A stretch of DNA of 64,000 nt from assembly GCA_021030915.1 (NCBI GenBank), contig JAGEMR010000025.1, positions 124,001-188,000 of the forward strand. The letters are read 5' to 3'. The stretch is from Astrothelium macrocarpum. Lineage: Eukaryota; Ascomycota; Dothideomycetes; Trypetheliales; Trypetheliaceae. Each line of letters starts with the position of its first letter. Positions within the stretch are counted from its first letter, which is position 1. The notes beneath the pieces were generated by a model. That model had not been told where the DNA came from, ran no database searches, and saw nothing but the letters and a program-made list of their open reading frames with translations. Of the stretch, positions 42,871 through 54,243 are shown one piece after another. A program made the position numbers and the translations under genes.

Positions 42871-43671
42871 ATGTATGTTGTTCTCTATTTTCTGTATATT
42901 TTTTTAGTAGCCGGTCTACCCCACGATTCCAGTGTTCCTGGCTTTAACTACACTGTTCCCAATTTCAACGAATCCAATTTTTGCTCCGATAATACAGCTC
43001 CAAATAGTACGAACACTCTCACCAAAAAAGACATCAGGATATACCATATTGATAGATGCCCGCCGCGAGTATGTCCACCTGGAGCCCTACCGGGAGCCCT
43101 ACCTGGAGCCCTATCCTCCTTTGCTACGATGTTTGTTTCATCTTGGCGGATAGAACCCACTCTAAGAGATTGGACTATTGCATGCCGCGACCCGCGAACA
43201 GGTAGTTTATACACTTTTCAAGGCAGATGCGACCCGAATGACATTGCTTTCAATAGCTACGACAACGGTCCGCAGAAAGCAGTATGCGCTTCTGGGATTA
43301 GATACATAAAGCTTAAGGCTCCACTTGGCAAAACAACAGCCATCCGCCGTAAACGAGTTTTTGTGCCTACGCCAATGGCAATTTGTAATTCAGTTGAAAT
43401 TGTCCTTGCTCAACCGGGAGGCCCTCAAGATCAGTATCATCCAATGGGTCTTTATCAAGCCAGATATATCATTCTCGAAGCCGAAGATCCTCTGGGGTTA
43501 GATATGGAACCACCACTCATGGAACATATGAAAAGTAGTATCGAGATGCGTTTTCGACGGCCAGTCACGGGATACCGTTTTTATGTGACGGTGGGGCTCA
43601 ACTCCCCAACGGATGAACCGCTTCTGTATCCTTACTTCTCACTTCAACGTCCCACCATAGCGCGACAATAG
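42871..43671 (+). CDS. Predicted secreted protein, unknown family
   Basis: I do not recognise this gene. The single exon encodes 266 residues from the ATG at 42871, chosen because it puts a signal peptide at the very N-terminus (MYVVLYFLYIFLVAG, cleavage probably around residues 16-18). The earlier ATG at 42751 would bury it. The mature part has several Asn-X-Ser/Thr sites in the first 40 residues, seven Cys, and a short repeat Pro-Gly-Ala-Leu three times (CPPGALPGALPGAL), encoded by 12-bp near-copies around 43078-43116. A basic run IRRKR lies in the middle and could be a Kex2 site. The C-terminal half has alternating hydrophobic strands (GYRFYVTVGL), suggesting a beta-rich fold. It could be an effector or wall protein; this is only inference from secretion. 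Confidence 0.6.
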   Translation: MYVVLYFLYIFLVAGLPHDSSVPGFNYTVPNFNESNFCSDNTAPNSTNTLTKKDIRIYHIDRCPPRVCPPGALPGALPGALSSFATMFVSSWRIEPTLRDWTIACRDPRTGSLYTFQGRCDPNDIAFNSYDNGPQKAVCASGIRYIKLKAPLGKTTAIRRKRVFVPTPMAICNSVEIVLAQPGGPQDQYHPMGLYQARYIILEAEDPLGLDMEPPLMEHMKSSIEMRFRRPVTGYRFYVTVGLNSPTDEPLLYPYFSLQRPTIARQ

Positions 43672-43798
43672 CAGAGGTATCGGATTTTGAAAAGTATCTA
43701 AGCATTCAATCAACTCTTTCCCACTCAATCCCGTCATCCGCGTCCAAGAACCGCGCTTTATCGTACAAAGCCTTCGCTCCCATTCCTTCCCCCTCCTC

Positions 43799-46700
43799 TC
43801 AATCACCACCCATCAACCACGCCCGCCCCACTTCCTCCGCAACGCCCACCCTCACCAACCGAACCACTACCTCCGCCTCCCGGCCCGTCACATCCTCCTC
43901 CCTCAACCCCACCCTCCAATCCCAACCCCTCGCTCCCCCTCTTCCCTTCAGCCCAGGCACCTCCACCAACACGCCGCTGCCCTCGCCGCCTCCGCTCCGC
44001 CTTGACCCAGACAGCTGGCTGCCGGCCCCGCTATCCACAAGCTCAAACTGGCTCGCGACATCCGACGTGGATTTCCTCAGCAGCGCGCGCGGCGAGGGCG
44101 CACCGCTGGCGCCGGCCGCGCTGGTCCAGGCGTGTGCGAGCGAGGCGCGCAGACACGCCGTCGCGTCGGCGGTGAGGCGGGCCGGGGCGGCGTGCAGGTC
44201 TTCGGTGGCGCGGAGGAGGGCGGTGAGGTGTGGGGTGGCGAAGATTGGCGGTGAGTCTGGGTCGAGCGTTAGTTTGGGAGGAGCAAGGAGGGGTGGGCGG
44301 AAGGGGGTTGGAGCTTACGGTTTAGCAGGGGGAGCGCCTCACCCAGCAGCGCGAGGAGGGCGTCGACGGGGACGATGGCGTCCGCGTCTGGGTCGAAGAG
44401 GCCGCCGCGGACGGTGTCACTGGCGCTTTCGATGACGGTGATGAGGGCGTTGGCGGCGGCGCGCTTGCGTGCGAGGGGGCGGTGGTTGGGTTTCTGGCCG
44501 GTGGGGAGATTGATTTCTTCGTCTCGGAGGTCGTAGAATTGGCGGAGGGTTGCGTAGCCGCTGAGGTAGAGAGACAGCAGGCGTGCGGCCTCGCTGTCGA
44601 TGTGGCCGAGGGCGGCGAGGGAGTCTCGTGGAGAGTTGAGGAAGTGTCGGAGGCGTGCGTCAAGATCGGATGCGGGAGGGTATGCGGAAGATAGAACGAG
44701 GGAGCAGGCGATGAGGAGGTTGAGGACTTCTTTGATTTTGGCGCTGTTGTGGGCACGAGCGTAGTACAGGAGCGCGCTACCATAATCGGAGCTGGTCTCC
44801 TGTAATCGTTCTGCGTACTTTTGAGCAATGTTGCGAGCAGGTTCTTCTAGACTAAGTCGGGTGCAGAGGTTGAGTAATTTGTCTACACGTTCAGAGTTAT
44901 CCAGAGACAAGCTGTCAAGGAGAGCCTTTAGTTTGGAACTTGCAGTCTGACGGTCCTGTAGCCGACTCAGAATCTGAACTGCAAGTTCCCAACCTTCGCG
45001 TTGCATTCTCTTGTCCGAACTCCAGACGTTGGGTTTCTGAGAAAGCAGCTCGGCGTATCGGATGATTATGTCGGTTGCCTTCCATTTCTGGGGCTCCTGA
45101 TCTGCCACATAACTCAAAACCATCAGATCAGACTGGTCAAATTCATCCATCACGTCGTTTGAGGCAGTCTGTCCTGGCGGAAGCCATCCTGCCAGGCCAC
45201 CAATCTCGACAAGTGCAGACGCAAGTGTCATGGACCAAGTGCCGACGAGATCAATGACGCTTTCTATGTTATCTTCAAAAATAGAAGCGATGCCAACTTG
45301 GATTGGGTTCAAGGTATCAACGCGGAGCTGCACATCGGCGGCTTCTGTTGTAACCTGTGTATACATAGCATGTAATCTGCCTTTGTACGAGTGTAAAGGA
45401 TGAATGTCAACTTCCCGAGTCCGTGGTCGATTAATGGAACGCCGACTCGCAGAAAGACTGTTTTGAGAAACTTCGTTCTCACCATCCCACCACACGGTGA
45501 GATAAATGGACGCTTCAACCCAATCTTGAGCAATCATGGTGATTTCGTCGATAGAGCCTCGGAGTTGCTTATAAAGCGTTTGTAGGTTGTCAAAAATTGT
45601 GGAAGGCACCTTACTCTGCGCTCTGCGACTTGCAGCACTCAGAGACGGGTCCCTTCCACTACGACTGGAGTAGCCAAATTCCTTATCATCGTCATTCCTG
45701 TTGTAGCTATCGCCTTCGGCAAATGAGCCAAGATTGATCGATTCTTGGTGGACTCGGTGTCTGAAAAGTGCCCAATCTTTGCCCTTGACATCCCAATTCC
45801 CAGATATAGCCGGACACGACTCCAGAAGTTTCACCGCATTGTCAATGACTATCCCCACGTTTATGAGCTGATCGCCATAATATCCTGGCTTTTCATGCCC
45901 ATCGTCAAGCGCACTTTCAGCGGAACCAAAATCGGCTTCCTTCAGTAATTGTATGACTTGAACAATTCGGCCGCGGAGAGTACTCGAAAGCACGACATCC
46001 CAAAAGCTTTCATGTGCGGTGGAGGATGGCTCAAATTGGCTGATCAATTCTAGTTCATCCGGAAACGGATTATGGTACCGATTTAGCCAGTCTAATAAAG
46101 CCTTTGGGATCGGTGTCTGCCTGGGAACGCCTGACTGCTCGGAGCCTTTGCTTTCTCTTAACCTCGAAGAACGGCCTAGTCGGGAAGTAGAGGGATCCTG
46201 AGTGAATTGTGGAGGAGGATGGTGTATCTGTAAAAGCAAGCTGCTTAAATAATTGGCTTTGATTAATGTGGAAGCCTTCCCTTTCGGGCCAATTCCGCCG
46301 GGCACACTATCAGTATTGACGAAGGATCTCCAGGTAAGGGACAAGTCTGTTACGAGTTCCATGCCTTCTCCATTCTCCTTGCCGTCATCGTTAGAAGATT
46401 GCTGGTGAATGCGACTAACGATGTTCTCTGTCTTCAAAATCAAATCGTCTGGTTCAACAAGCGGAATCGCTTTAGCTCTTGATGTCATTGACCTCACGAT
46501 ACCTGAGAGGCTAGATTCCTCGCGCGCTGTCATTCTCCCTTCTGCACGGACGGTACTATCACTTATTGGCTCTCCGCGACTCGAACGCTTAAGACCTCTG
46601 GGTTGTCCAGTTATGTCTGCTAAGCTGCCAAGTTGCTGACCGTCTGTCATTTCATCATCTGCTTCTGCATCCGTATCCGCTTCTTCATCTGCCTCTTCAT

Positions 46701-47079
46701 CCTCATCTTCATAATCAGTCTCTCTAAATGGACTGCTATCAGGCACAGTGAATGCAGAGCTGCCGGTGACTGCACGTCCTGGTATACCGTTCTTAGTCCT
46801 CGCGTTCAAGTTGGAGATTTTGGAATATGATGATTCTTTGAGAGGGTTCTTTCCACTTGTATTAGAGTTTCCGAATAGCGCGTTCGCCGGTATTTGGCCG
46901 GGTCTCAATTGCGAACTACCGAAGACTGAAGACGGCGGTGGACCCCGGGGTGTAAAGGAAGCAGCAGTATAAGCTGAGCTAGGAGGGGGACCAGCTGGAG
47001 TTGTAGAGAGGTCCGTGAACTTGAAGTATTGACTCTTGTCGGGTGTAGAGGGTGGACTCGAATCTGGTGCAGTGAACAT
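43799..47079 (-). CDS. NUP85: Nucleoporin Nup85
   Basis: Nup85 is a scaffold member of the Y-shaped Nup84 complex of the nuclear pore. Exon 1 runs 47079-44319 and exon 2 44256-43799, with a 62-bp intron (GTAAGC...CCAG), giving 1072 residues. The N-terminus is disordered and rich in Ser, Pro and Gly with an acidic run (about residues 123-143). The body is helical, as in this alpha-solenoid family. Recognisable stretches include LYKQLRGSIDEITMIAQDWV, EASIYLTVWWDGENE, PQKWKATDIIIRYAELLSQK and ALLYYARAHNSAKIKEVLNL. The last exon ends with WDWRVGLREEDVTGREAEVV and GVAEEVGRAWLMGG, a good match to the C-terminal pattern of fungal Nup85. The exon-2 region is GC-rich and uses different codons from the rest. 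Confidence 0.8.
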
Positions 47080-47719
47080 GTTTGCTTTGTCCTCTGAGCT
47101 TGTGGAGGACTTTAACTATTTCGAGAGCTTGGTTCTGAGAGGAGTCGCAATGACAGACCGAAAGCCAAAGAGGTTATTTGAACATGAGAGAATGTGGTAC
47201 AAAGCTATTACTCGAGAATATGCCGTCCGAAAGTAGTCGTAAACACGCCAAAGGCAACTTCGCGATTGAGGACTCGAGCGTGTATACACAATTCTGCCGC
47301 TCGAAACTCACCGCCCCGCAGTATCCGAATTAGGCAATTTCTAGGCAAACAACTTGAATGTGAAGATCTCAGCAACAGTCTTATTAACAGCTAAATCCGA
47401 TGAAAATTAAGCTTTTACAAGTCGCTTGACTCAGATCAATGCCTCAACCTTGTAGCATATGATAAATTTGGGGCGTAATTAAGAGTTGAGATTTTGGTTT
47501 CATTGCTAGACCCCAACTAAGACATCGCCACACCATTGCTTGACACTTTGATGACGTCAAACAGGAGCAGGGAATCTACATACTCTGTCACTGTCTTCAG
47601 ACTTTTGTTATCACTATTCGTCGGTGAGATATTCGTACCTAAGCTTCTCAATCTCAAGCCCGCTCCAAAAGGTCGACTTCGGCAAAAGTGCGGAATTCCG
47701 GAGCATTCTTTCGGCGCTT
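47080..47719. other. Intergenic
   Basis: Upstream of NUP85. No coding region is recognised. Confidence 0.45.
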
Positions 47720-47929
47720 ATCTAAGCGAGCCTCACCGACCCGCGCGAGGTATGATCGCTACACGCGTCATGGAAAGGTCCCCAACAATAATGAACGAAA
47801 AATTCTTGAGTTGGTTCTCAACGAATTATTCACAGGTTTTTGTTGCTTGAAATAGTCTGGAATGTTCCCTACGAGTTCTGCGGTGATTATACCTCTCCCG
47901 GTCGCGGGCGACATTTCTTATTGCAACCC
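47720..47929. repeat. MITE-like inverted-repeat element, copy A (degraded)
   Basis: The right end (CGGTCGCGGGCGACATTTCT then TATTGCAACCC, ending near 47929) matches the other copies well. The left end is decayed; a partner (CACCGACCCGCGCGAG) lies near 47742. The inner part also resembles copies B-D. The left limit is approximate. Confidence 0.55.
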
Positions 47930-49511
47930 GCATTCCTTGACCGCCAATGTATCTGCTCAGGTATCTGTACGAATTTCTCATCCCTCTTTCCCAGTTTTAC
48001 TTTCTCCTCTCTATACTCAAAGCAGGATCTGCAGCTTGCACAATAACGGTTGGCCGGTTAATTACTTCCATATACCTTATTGGGGATTCCAAGGACCACG
48101 TGGCTGTGCCAAGTTCAAATCGTCCCAGATCAGGCCATTTCGGGTGCCATCTCATCCAATGTTGGTATTTCGCACAATCAGCCTAATTGGGTACATGGGA
48201 ACTCCCACCCACCCTCTTGTAGGTCTATATCTCTAACAAGCCAGCCTGTCTACGCTAGTGCTTACTCTAACTGCTTGTGTGTTACTGTATACCATATGCA
48301 ATGTTTAAACCTATATTTTTGACTACTTTAAATAGCATTGGCCGTCAGGCTGAAGGTTGATAACCGACACCGAGTATATGTGGATCTCATAGCCGACTAT
48401 TGCTATCTCATTGCTGCCCGAGGCCATGGAAACGTAGCAGTAGGCAGAAATCATCTAGCCACATAACATTTCCAGTCTGCAATCACCTGTCTGGCGGGCA
48501 ATCGACTATCGCTACCACTCTACAGCCAAGCCGAGTTTCTAGAAAATTTTCGCGTATCAAAACTTGCAATGATCTCAAATGTGCCAATAGTATCAGCCGA
48601 TCAATACAACATTGTTGAAAATATTACAAAGCAACAGGATGATGTTCCTGAAGGGATTTTTGGTAGATTGGCTTCCATCTCCGTTTAGACTGACATATCT
48701 GCCTTTGACAGACTTGTATGACTCCACAATGTCTAAGCTATCTTCTGGTCTCTGTTGGTGAACACCTTGAGTAATGGCATTGGCCATGCGTTTTCAAGAA
48801 AATCCTAAACCCTAATCTGCTACTCGGATTCAGGCCTCCATCGTGCACAAAAGTTAAAAAATGTCAATTAAATGAGCCATGTGAACCGGGGAATCGAGGC
48901 TTCCGAGTAAATATCCGAGCTTCTCAGACTGTTGGCTTCCTTTCTGATGGAGCAGGATGAGCCTACGAGGTGAGGCATCAGCTAAATGGTTGCATTAGAC
49001 GAAGGAAACCATCTCAGTTAGTCATTCTGATAGACCTCCGGACCCACTGATCTGTTACCTAAATAGACAGTAAACGAGTTTATACGAAGCTATGAGAAGA
49101 GGATTGAACCTCCAACAGTTTTATCTGCAGCTCGATTGGAATACTATTAAATTACTAGGCAGATCTGCCTGAATTTGGAGCGCTGCCGAAACACCACATA
49201 CGGAGTGGACTATTGTATATTATCATTTCCGGTATGTTTGCTGTTTGAACCAACCTTTTCAATCAATCAGCTGAGCATTATGTGCAACACAAAAGATGCG
49301 ATGAATGGCCTGGCGCCGACTGGACATGTGAAGACTTGCTTTGACATTATCACATCCGTCGGCCTTGCCGTGGGCGATTATTGGGATATTTACAATAGAT
49401 ACGCATGGGAGAGTTCTATACCTGAGTGTAAGTAGCCACACGATTGCTGGCATCGAATGAATCTTCTCCATTTCCGTTTATACGGCTAATGTCTGGCAGG
49501 GGTTGAGCTTC
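47930..49511. other. Intergenic
   Basis: About 1.6 kb with no recognised gene. A possible upstream exon of the surface-protein gene was sought around 49175-49435 but nothing joins it convincingly. Confidence 0.4.
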
Positions 49512-50513
49512 ATGTCGTCTACTCAGGCTGTAACCAGCGCCACCGCCGCCCTTTATACTTTGCACTCTCCTTGGCCGACACAAACCTGGCACGCTTCTCT
49601 GACGGCGAGATTCACGCCACCGCCGTCTTGTCGAACCACTGATGAAATTCTAACCACTAATGTGTTTGGGCTCGGTTTACTAAGGAACATGGAGACGACG
49701 AATACGGCATGTTTCGCTCCTGGTTGGACATCGGTCGCTGATCATCTAAGTGGCTACAATACGTGGACAGGCTCGCCGATTTGCCCCAGTGGTCAGTCTG
49801 TTGCAACAACCTTCACGAGTTTTTCTCGTCAGACCACAGCAATTTGCTGTTCATCGTAAGTCAGGATCCAGTCACTAAGGAAGAAGTTCGGAGCCGTTAA
49901 TAAAGCCCGCAGTAATTGGGCGTTACAACTTCCGTATCCTTTTGTCGTTGTTAATCCCAATGGCTCGGTCGTAACGCTGACTGGATGGCTTTGCGAAAGT
50001 GATTACGGTCCAACCACCACTACCCTTCTCGGCAAGAGCACACCAAGTGTTGTAATAGCAACAAACGGCGGTGTCATAGCGTCACAGGCGGACTACGTAT
50101 TTGTCTATGGTGCACGAGACTCAAGGCCACTAAAGTCGCCAAATAGCACGTCTTCTTCCGGAGTAATTAGTTCAGCATCTCAAGAACCGACTGGAAGTGC
50201 GGGACTCAACAAGGGTGTCCAAGCAGGAATCGGGGTTGGGGTCGTGCTTTGCATTGGTCTTTTGCTTGGAATACTATTTTGGATATGGTTGCTAAGAAGA
50301 CGAAAAGCAAGAATTGTACCAGCAGTGGATCTAGTACCGGAATTAGAGGCGAAGCAGAAACCACGGGTAGAGATTTCCGGACTAGGGATCCAAGAGGTGG
50401 ATGGACAAGGTTTACTAGAGTTGATCGAACAAGGGTTACAAGAGTTATCGGGAATGCCGCTTCCGGTAGAACTCGAGACGTACGAGAATGCGGTGGAACT
50501 CCCAAGTGATTGA
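49512..50513 (+). CDS. Single-pass surface protein with Cys-containing ectodomain
   Basis: Exons are 49512-49855 and 49913-50513 (57-bp intron), giving 314 residues. The pattern is that of a large family of ascomycete surface proteins of unknown role: an N-terminal ARFTPPPSCRT, then TACFAPGWTSVADHLSGY, SPICPSGQSV, TTAICCSS, a Ser/Thr-rich stalk (SPNSTSSSGVISSASQEPTG) and one membrane helix (IGVGVVLCIGLLLGILFWIW) followed by the basic stop-transfer LLRRRK and a cytosolic tail of about 65 residues rich in Glu and Leu. As in relatives, there is no obvious cleavable signal peptide, and the single helix probably acts as the anchor. The start at 49512 is the first ATG; a missing upstream exon cannot be excluded. 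Confidence 0.6.
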
Positions 50514-51049
50514 CATTTGAACTTTGCCGATTCGGTGCCGATGACTGAAAATATGGGGTACATCATGTCGGAGATTTAAGACCCAGGTTGGGGATTGCCG
50601 GTGTTGGCACCTCATTTCTCTGGGATTCAAGATCTTGCAGAGTTTAATAAAGCTTGCTAGATGAAGTGTAATGTTTGGCAATTCTTAATAGTAAGAAATC
50701 TCAGCTTTGGATACGCACCTGATATTTGGGGAGGGACCTCCCCGCATCCCTACAATCCGCTACTATGCTACCTAGCATCTTGGAGAACACGTTCTGAGAG
50801 GAGACATCTGGACAGGTACTGAGTCCAATGCAGCGGCGTCACGGCCCATAAGTACAGCATTCTACCCTGCGGATCGTCTTCGCTCTTTTTAGGGCTCATT
50901 GCTCTCACGATGCCACGAAAGAGTCAGGCGAAAGGAAGGCGAAACTACGCTCATTGGACACGACTCACTCTTGGTCATATCCTTATACATTTACCATGCA
51001 ACGAAGGAGAAAAAACTAGTAAATCTGCCTTGCTGCCGTGTATGAGACA
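50514..51049. other. Intergenic
   Basis: No gene is recognised. A perfect short hairpin (GGGGAGG GA CCTCCCC) lies near 50730-50745. Confidence 0.45.
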
Positions 51050-51612
51050 ATGATCAGAAGATTCGCCAATAACTGATGGATAAGGAGTGAATGCGAGAGC
51101 AACATGCGTCTCGCACATCTAAGAGTAAGGTACTCAGAAAGAAGAGGGAATTGTTGGCACTTATCTCAGCAAAATCTAGTGGACATGTTTCGCTTTGCAC
51201 TCGAAGAGAGACGTGACGACAAAAGCTGCCTGAAAGAGGCAAGAAAGCGGGCACTATCCTTGGCGGCTTCCAGACGCTTTGCAGCCTCAAAGGCGAATAT
51301 TGCTCCGTATGAGCAGCCAGCAAGCACATCAGAGCCGGTTGGCTGTATGACTTGACTGTATAGTGATATGTGCTAGCTGCTTCATGAATACAAGAGAAGA
51401 CAATCTCAGATGGGTTGAAATCACGAGCACGTAACGCGTGAGCAAGTCTGTCGGGAAAATAGACTATTAGGCCAAGGAGGAACAGAAATTTCATCAACGG
51501 CAGGATGGATGAGCCGGACTGGAGTCTTCGTACCACTCGGTTGTATCGCAGTGACGGGATTGTAAGGTCCGGGAACATGAAGCTCCTCGAGTGCGCGAGC
51601 AAGGGATCGCAA
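51050..51612 (-). pseudogene. Thioesterase-domain relic of an NRPS-like (A-T-TE) enzyme
   Basis: Three blocks in three reading frames on the minus strand line up in order with the thioesterase of NRPS-like enzymes. The first (about 51600-51510) reads PSGTKTPVRLIHPAVDEI. The second (about 51500-51360) reads LGLIVYFPDRLAHALRARDF then NPSE. The third (about 51345-51260) reads VLAGCSYGAIFAFEAAKRLE and contains the catalytic-Ser motif Gly-x-Ser-x-Gly. Two frameshifts and a stop shortly after the last block show that it is dead. No adenylation or carrier domain was found upstream, where the P450 gene begins immediately. The relic and the P450 on the same strand suggest remains of a biosynthetic cluster. 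Confidence 0.65.
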
Positions 51613-51624
51613 AATCGGGCGATA

Positions 51625-53417
51625 TCAACCTTCGTACGGGGTCACGTGCGCCAATAAGTTGCATCCAGCCTTGGTGCCAATCCCAAAATTGTCTTTCTCT
51701 AATTCGAAGTCACTGGCCGTGGCACCCTTGATCGTGAACGTGAAACCCTGGACAAGGGCAGTGAGAAGCAAGTACATCTCGGCCCAGGCTAGGCTACGTG
51801 ATAGCGCCATGTGTCAGCAAAAGTCAGAGTGTAAGCAGGAAAAGGTGTTCTTGAATAGGGGTAGAATGAGACTAACTGGATGCCAAGGCATATCCTCGTT
51901 CCTCGCGAGAAGGGAGCAAAGTTCGAAGCGGCCGCTACCCGGGATGTAGAACTCATCCACCGATCTGGGTTAAAAAGCATTGGATCAGGATACAATTCCT
52001 CGTCAGTGTGCATCAATAGAGTAGTCATTCCGACTGGTGTCCCGGCAGGAATACGCCAGTCTTTACAGAGGAGGTCCCTATCCGTGATGCGCGCCGCTCG
52101 TGAGGCAACTGCAGGACTCAAGCGCATGCCTTCCATTAGGATAGCCGTGAGATAGGGCAGCTGCTCTAACTCCTTTAACGCGATTGGCTCATGAATCTGA
52201 GCTGGAACCGAGGCAATTTCTTTCCTGAGTCGTCGAAGAATCTTGTCATCCGTGTAGACGTGGTAGAGAATCAGTCTCAGGATGTTGGCGGTAGTTTCGA
52301 TTGCTGCACCAGTCACTGTAGCTACTTCCTTGAAAATGCGGTCGAAGGTTTTGTCGGCAGGGGGGAGCCCGGAGTGAACAATTGAATGAATCATGGTATT
52401 CTGAACCTTACTATCATGAGATGAAGACGCCGCAGCGGCTAAAATCTCTCGCGTGTCTTGCTCGGATTGCTGTCGAAATTAGTGGTAAGCAAAATGGCTG
52501 CACAGTAATAGCGCTGGTCAGAATCGGCTGTCTTATAATCAATAGCAGCTTACTTGGAGATACTGGAGAAAGGATTTAGTGCGTTCATCTGCTACCTTCA
52601 TCGCCCAATTGATGGGCATCGCCCTCATTGCGGGACCGAACCAGCGTATATGCTTCGTGATGCGCCAGAGTGCCCCCGCACCTTGAGACGAGATGGATAA
52701 TCCAATACCGAAGTCTTCCAAGTCGAGCTCATTGTACGCTTTCCCAACAATGAATTCGTTGGCACTATCTCGTGTGAAGGCGCTGATGGCTGCACCTAGG
52801 TTGAAGGTGGCCCCAGCGAGCTTGGAAATGCGCTGGCAGAGCTTGTCGACGTTCCGATGTAGTAGATCTTGCCGGGCAACAATATTTGGCTTTGAGAAAA
52901 ATGGAGCAATGGCACGGCGGCGGGTCTTGTGGGCGTCGTGGTCTGTGCTCGTGAGTTAGCGGGCAGAGATCATGATGGTAGGAAATGCAGTACCTGAACC
53001 GAAGACGGTAGAGCCTTTGGCCCCAAAGGCATCGTACGTCCAGGAATATTTGTCCCAGCGTCCATCCATACGATAGAGATTCTCGAAGAATGCCGGATCA
53101 ATAACATGCAATTCATATGGGCTGATCCGGATGATGGGGCCTGTTCAAGGCCAAGAGTCAGATCCGCGAGCTGTTGGCTACTAAGACAATGTAGTAGCGA
53201 AGAAAAGCCTACCGTATATCTTGTGCAGTTGCGCAATCTTTGAAGTATATTGTCCACCTAGAACAAGGTCATAGTAGGCCTCATACCAGCGCGACATGGC
53301 TGCCAATCTGGGGCCGGGAATGTGAGCCAAAGGATGAAGGAACAAGCGGTAGAAGACAAGCATCCCGTAGTAGGCGACTACCGCTCCGACTAACATGCGA
53401 AAACTGATGAACTCCAT
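51625..53417 (-). CDS. Cytochrome P450 monooxygenase
   Basis: This is an ER-anchored haem monooxygenase of unknown substrate, of the E-class type common in fungal secondary metabolism. Five exons are read: 53417-53213, 53140-52994, 52942-52554, 52469-51877 and 51793-51625, giving exactly 500 residues with all phases consistent. The N-terminal anchor is MLVGAVVAYYGMLVFYRLFL, followed by HPLAHIPGPRLAAMSRWYEA. The I-helix reads TGAAIETTANIL, the ExxR motif ILMEGMRLSP, the PERF-type motif FNPDRW, and the haem loop FAPFSRGTRICLGI with the Cys ligand. The last junction gives CLGIHLAWAEMY, as in relatives. It seems intact although its neighbour, the thioesterase relic, is dead. Related enzymes include trichodiene-oxygenase-type P450s; no finer assignment is justified. 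Confidence 0.9.
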
Positions 53418-53651
53418 GTCAGCTCAAGACAGGACAAGCTGCGGGTTGGAGTAGTCTCAGATTTTGTGAAGTCGAACCAACAATCGGCGGCAGAAAGGAC
53501 GGGGAGGTTGATGCTGAGGTACGAACTACACTGTTAGACGCGGCTAGTTGCTAGCGCTGTAGGGCCTGAAAATCAGCCCAAAGTAGGTAAAAATGGGTGG
53601 TATTTTCAATGGTCGAAGACAATCCTTAATGAACAAGGCTAAGGGCGCCAG

Positions 53652-53866
53652 CGGTTTGGAAAATGTCACTCGCAACCGCGAGAGATGTAATCGCCACATA
53701 CCCCACAGGGAGATCCCCAGCAATAATCATCAAGAAAGTCTTGAAAGACATTTTTTGTTGAATTTTTGACAGGCTCCAATGCTTTAGAATGGGATGGGGT
53801 CCTTCTCATGAGACCTGCGAAAGTTGTATCTCTTGCGGTCGTGGGAGACGTTTTTTATTGAAACGG
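53652..53866. repeat. MITE-like inverted-repeat element, copy B
   Basis: Left end GGTTTGGAAAATGTCACTCG then CAACCGCGAGAG. Right end CTCTTGCGGTCGTGGGAGAC then GTTTTTTATTGAAAC. It lies in the opposite orientation to copy C: the inner block near its right end, in reverse complement GCAGGTCTCATGAGAAGGAC, matches GCAGGCCTCATAGAGAGGAC of copy C. It sits between the P450 and the DUF3669 gene. Confidence 0.7.
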
Positions 53867-54105
53867 CGTTGTGAACGTTTGGCGTGGGCATCGAGAGACA
53901 ACTCCGAACAATCAATTTCGTAAATTGGTGGTGTAATTCGAAGGACCGTGCACAGAGATGAAATCTTAAATCTTAAATCTCCTACCTCCGTATTTCTCCA
54001 AGCCAGCTCCGCAATCAAAATCCGCAAACATTTCTTCAACATCGGTTTCTGCTTTCTCGATTCTAATCGAAGCACCCCTCAATTCAACCTGCCAATCGCT
54101 CATCA

Positions 54106-54243
54106 ATGTCGGCGCATCTAGAAAAAGTCGAAATAGATTCAGATGAAAATTTGTGTTGGAAGATAGAACATATGAACGAATACAATCCTGCTCAACTTTC
54201 GCAATCTACAGCACTGGACTTATGGGACAACAACGATGAGTGA
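54106..54243 (+). other. Upstream ORF overlapping the DUF3669 start
   Basis: A 45-codon frame from the ATG at 54106 ends at a TGA (54241-54243) that overlaps the DUF3669 start codon region (ATG 54236). It may be a regulatory upstream ORF, or the original N-terminus of the protein now out of frame. The sequence itself is not recognised. Confidence 0.35.

Noticed and set aside
49060..49170. Possible tRNA-like T-arm (GGAGGTTCAATCCTC on the minus strand)
   Set aside because: The T-stem and loop do not pair with standard spacing and no acceptor or anticodon arm can be drawn.
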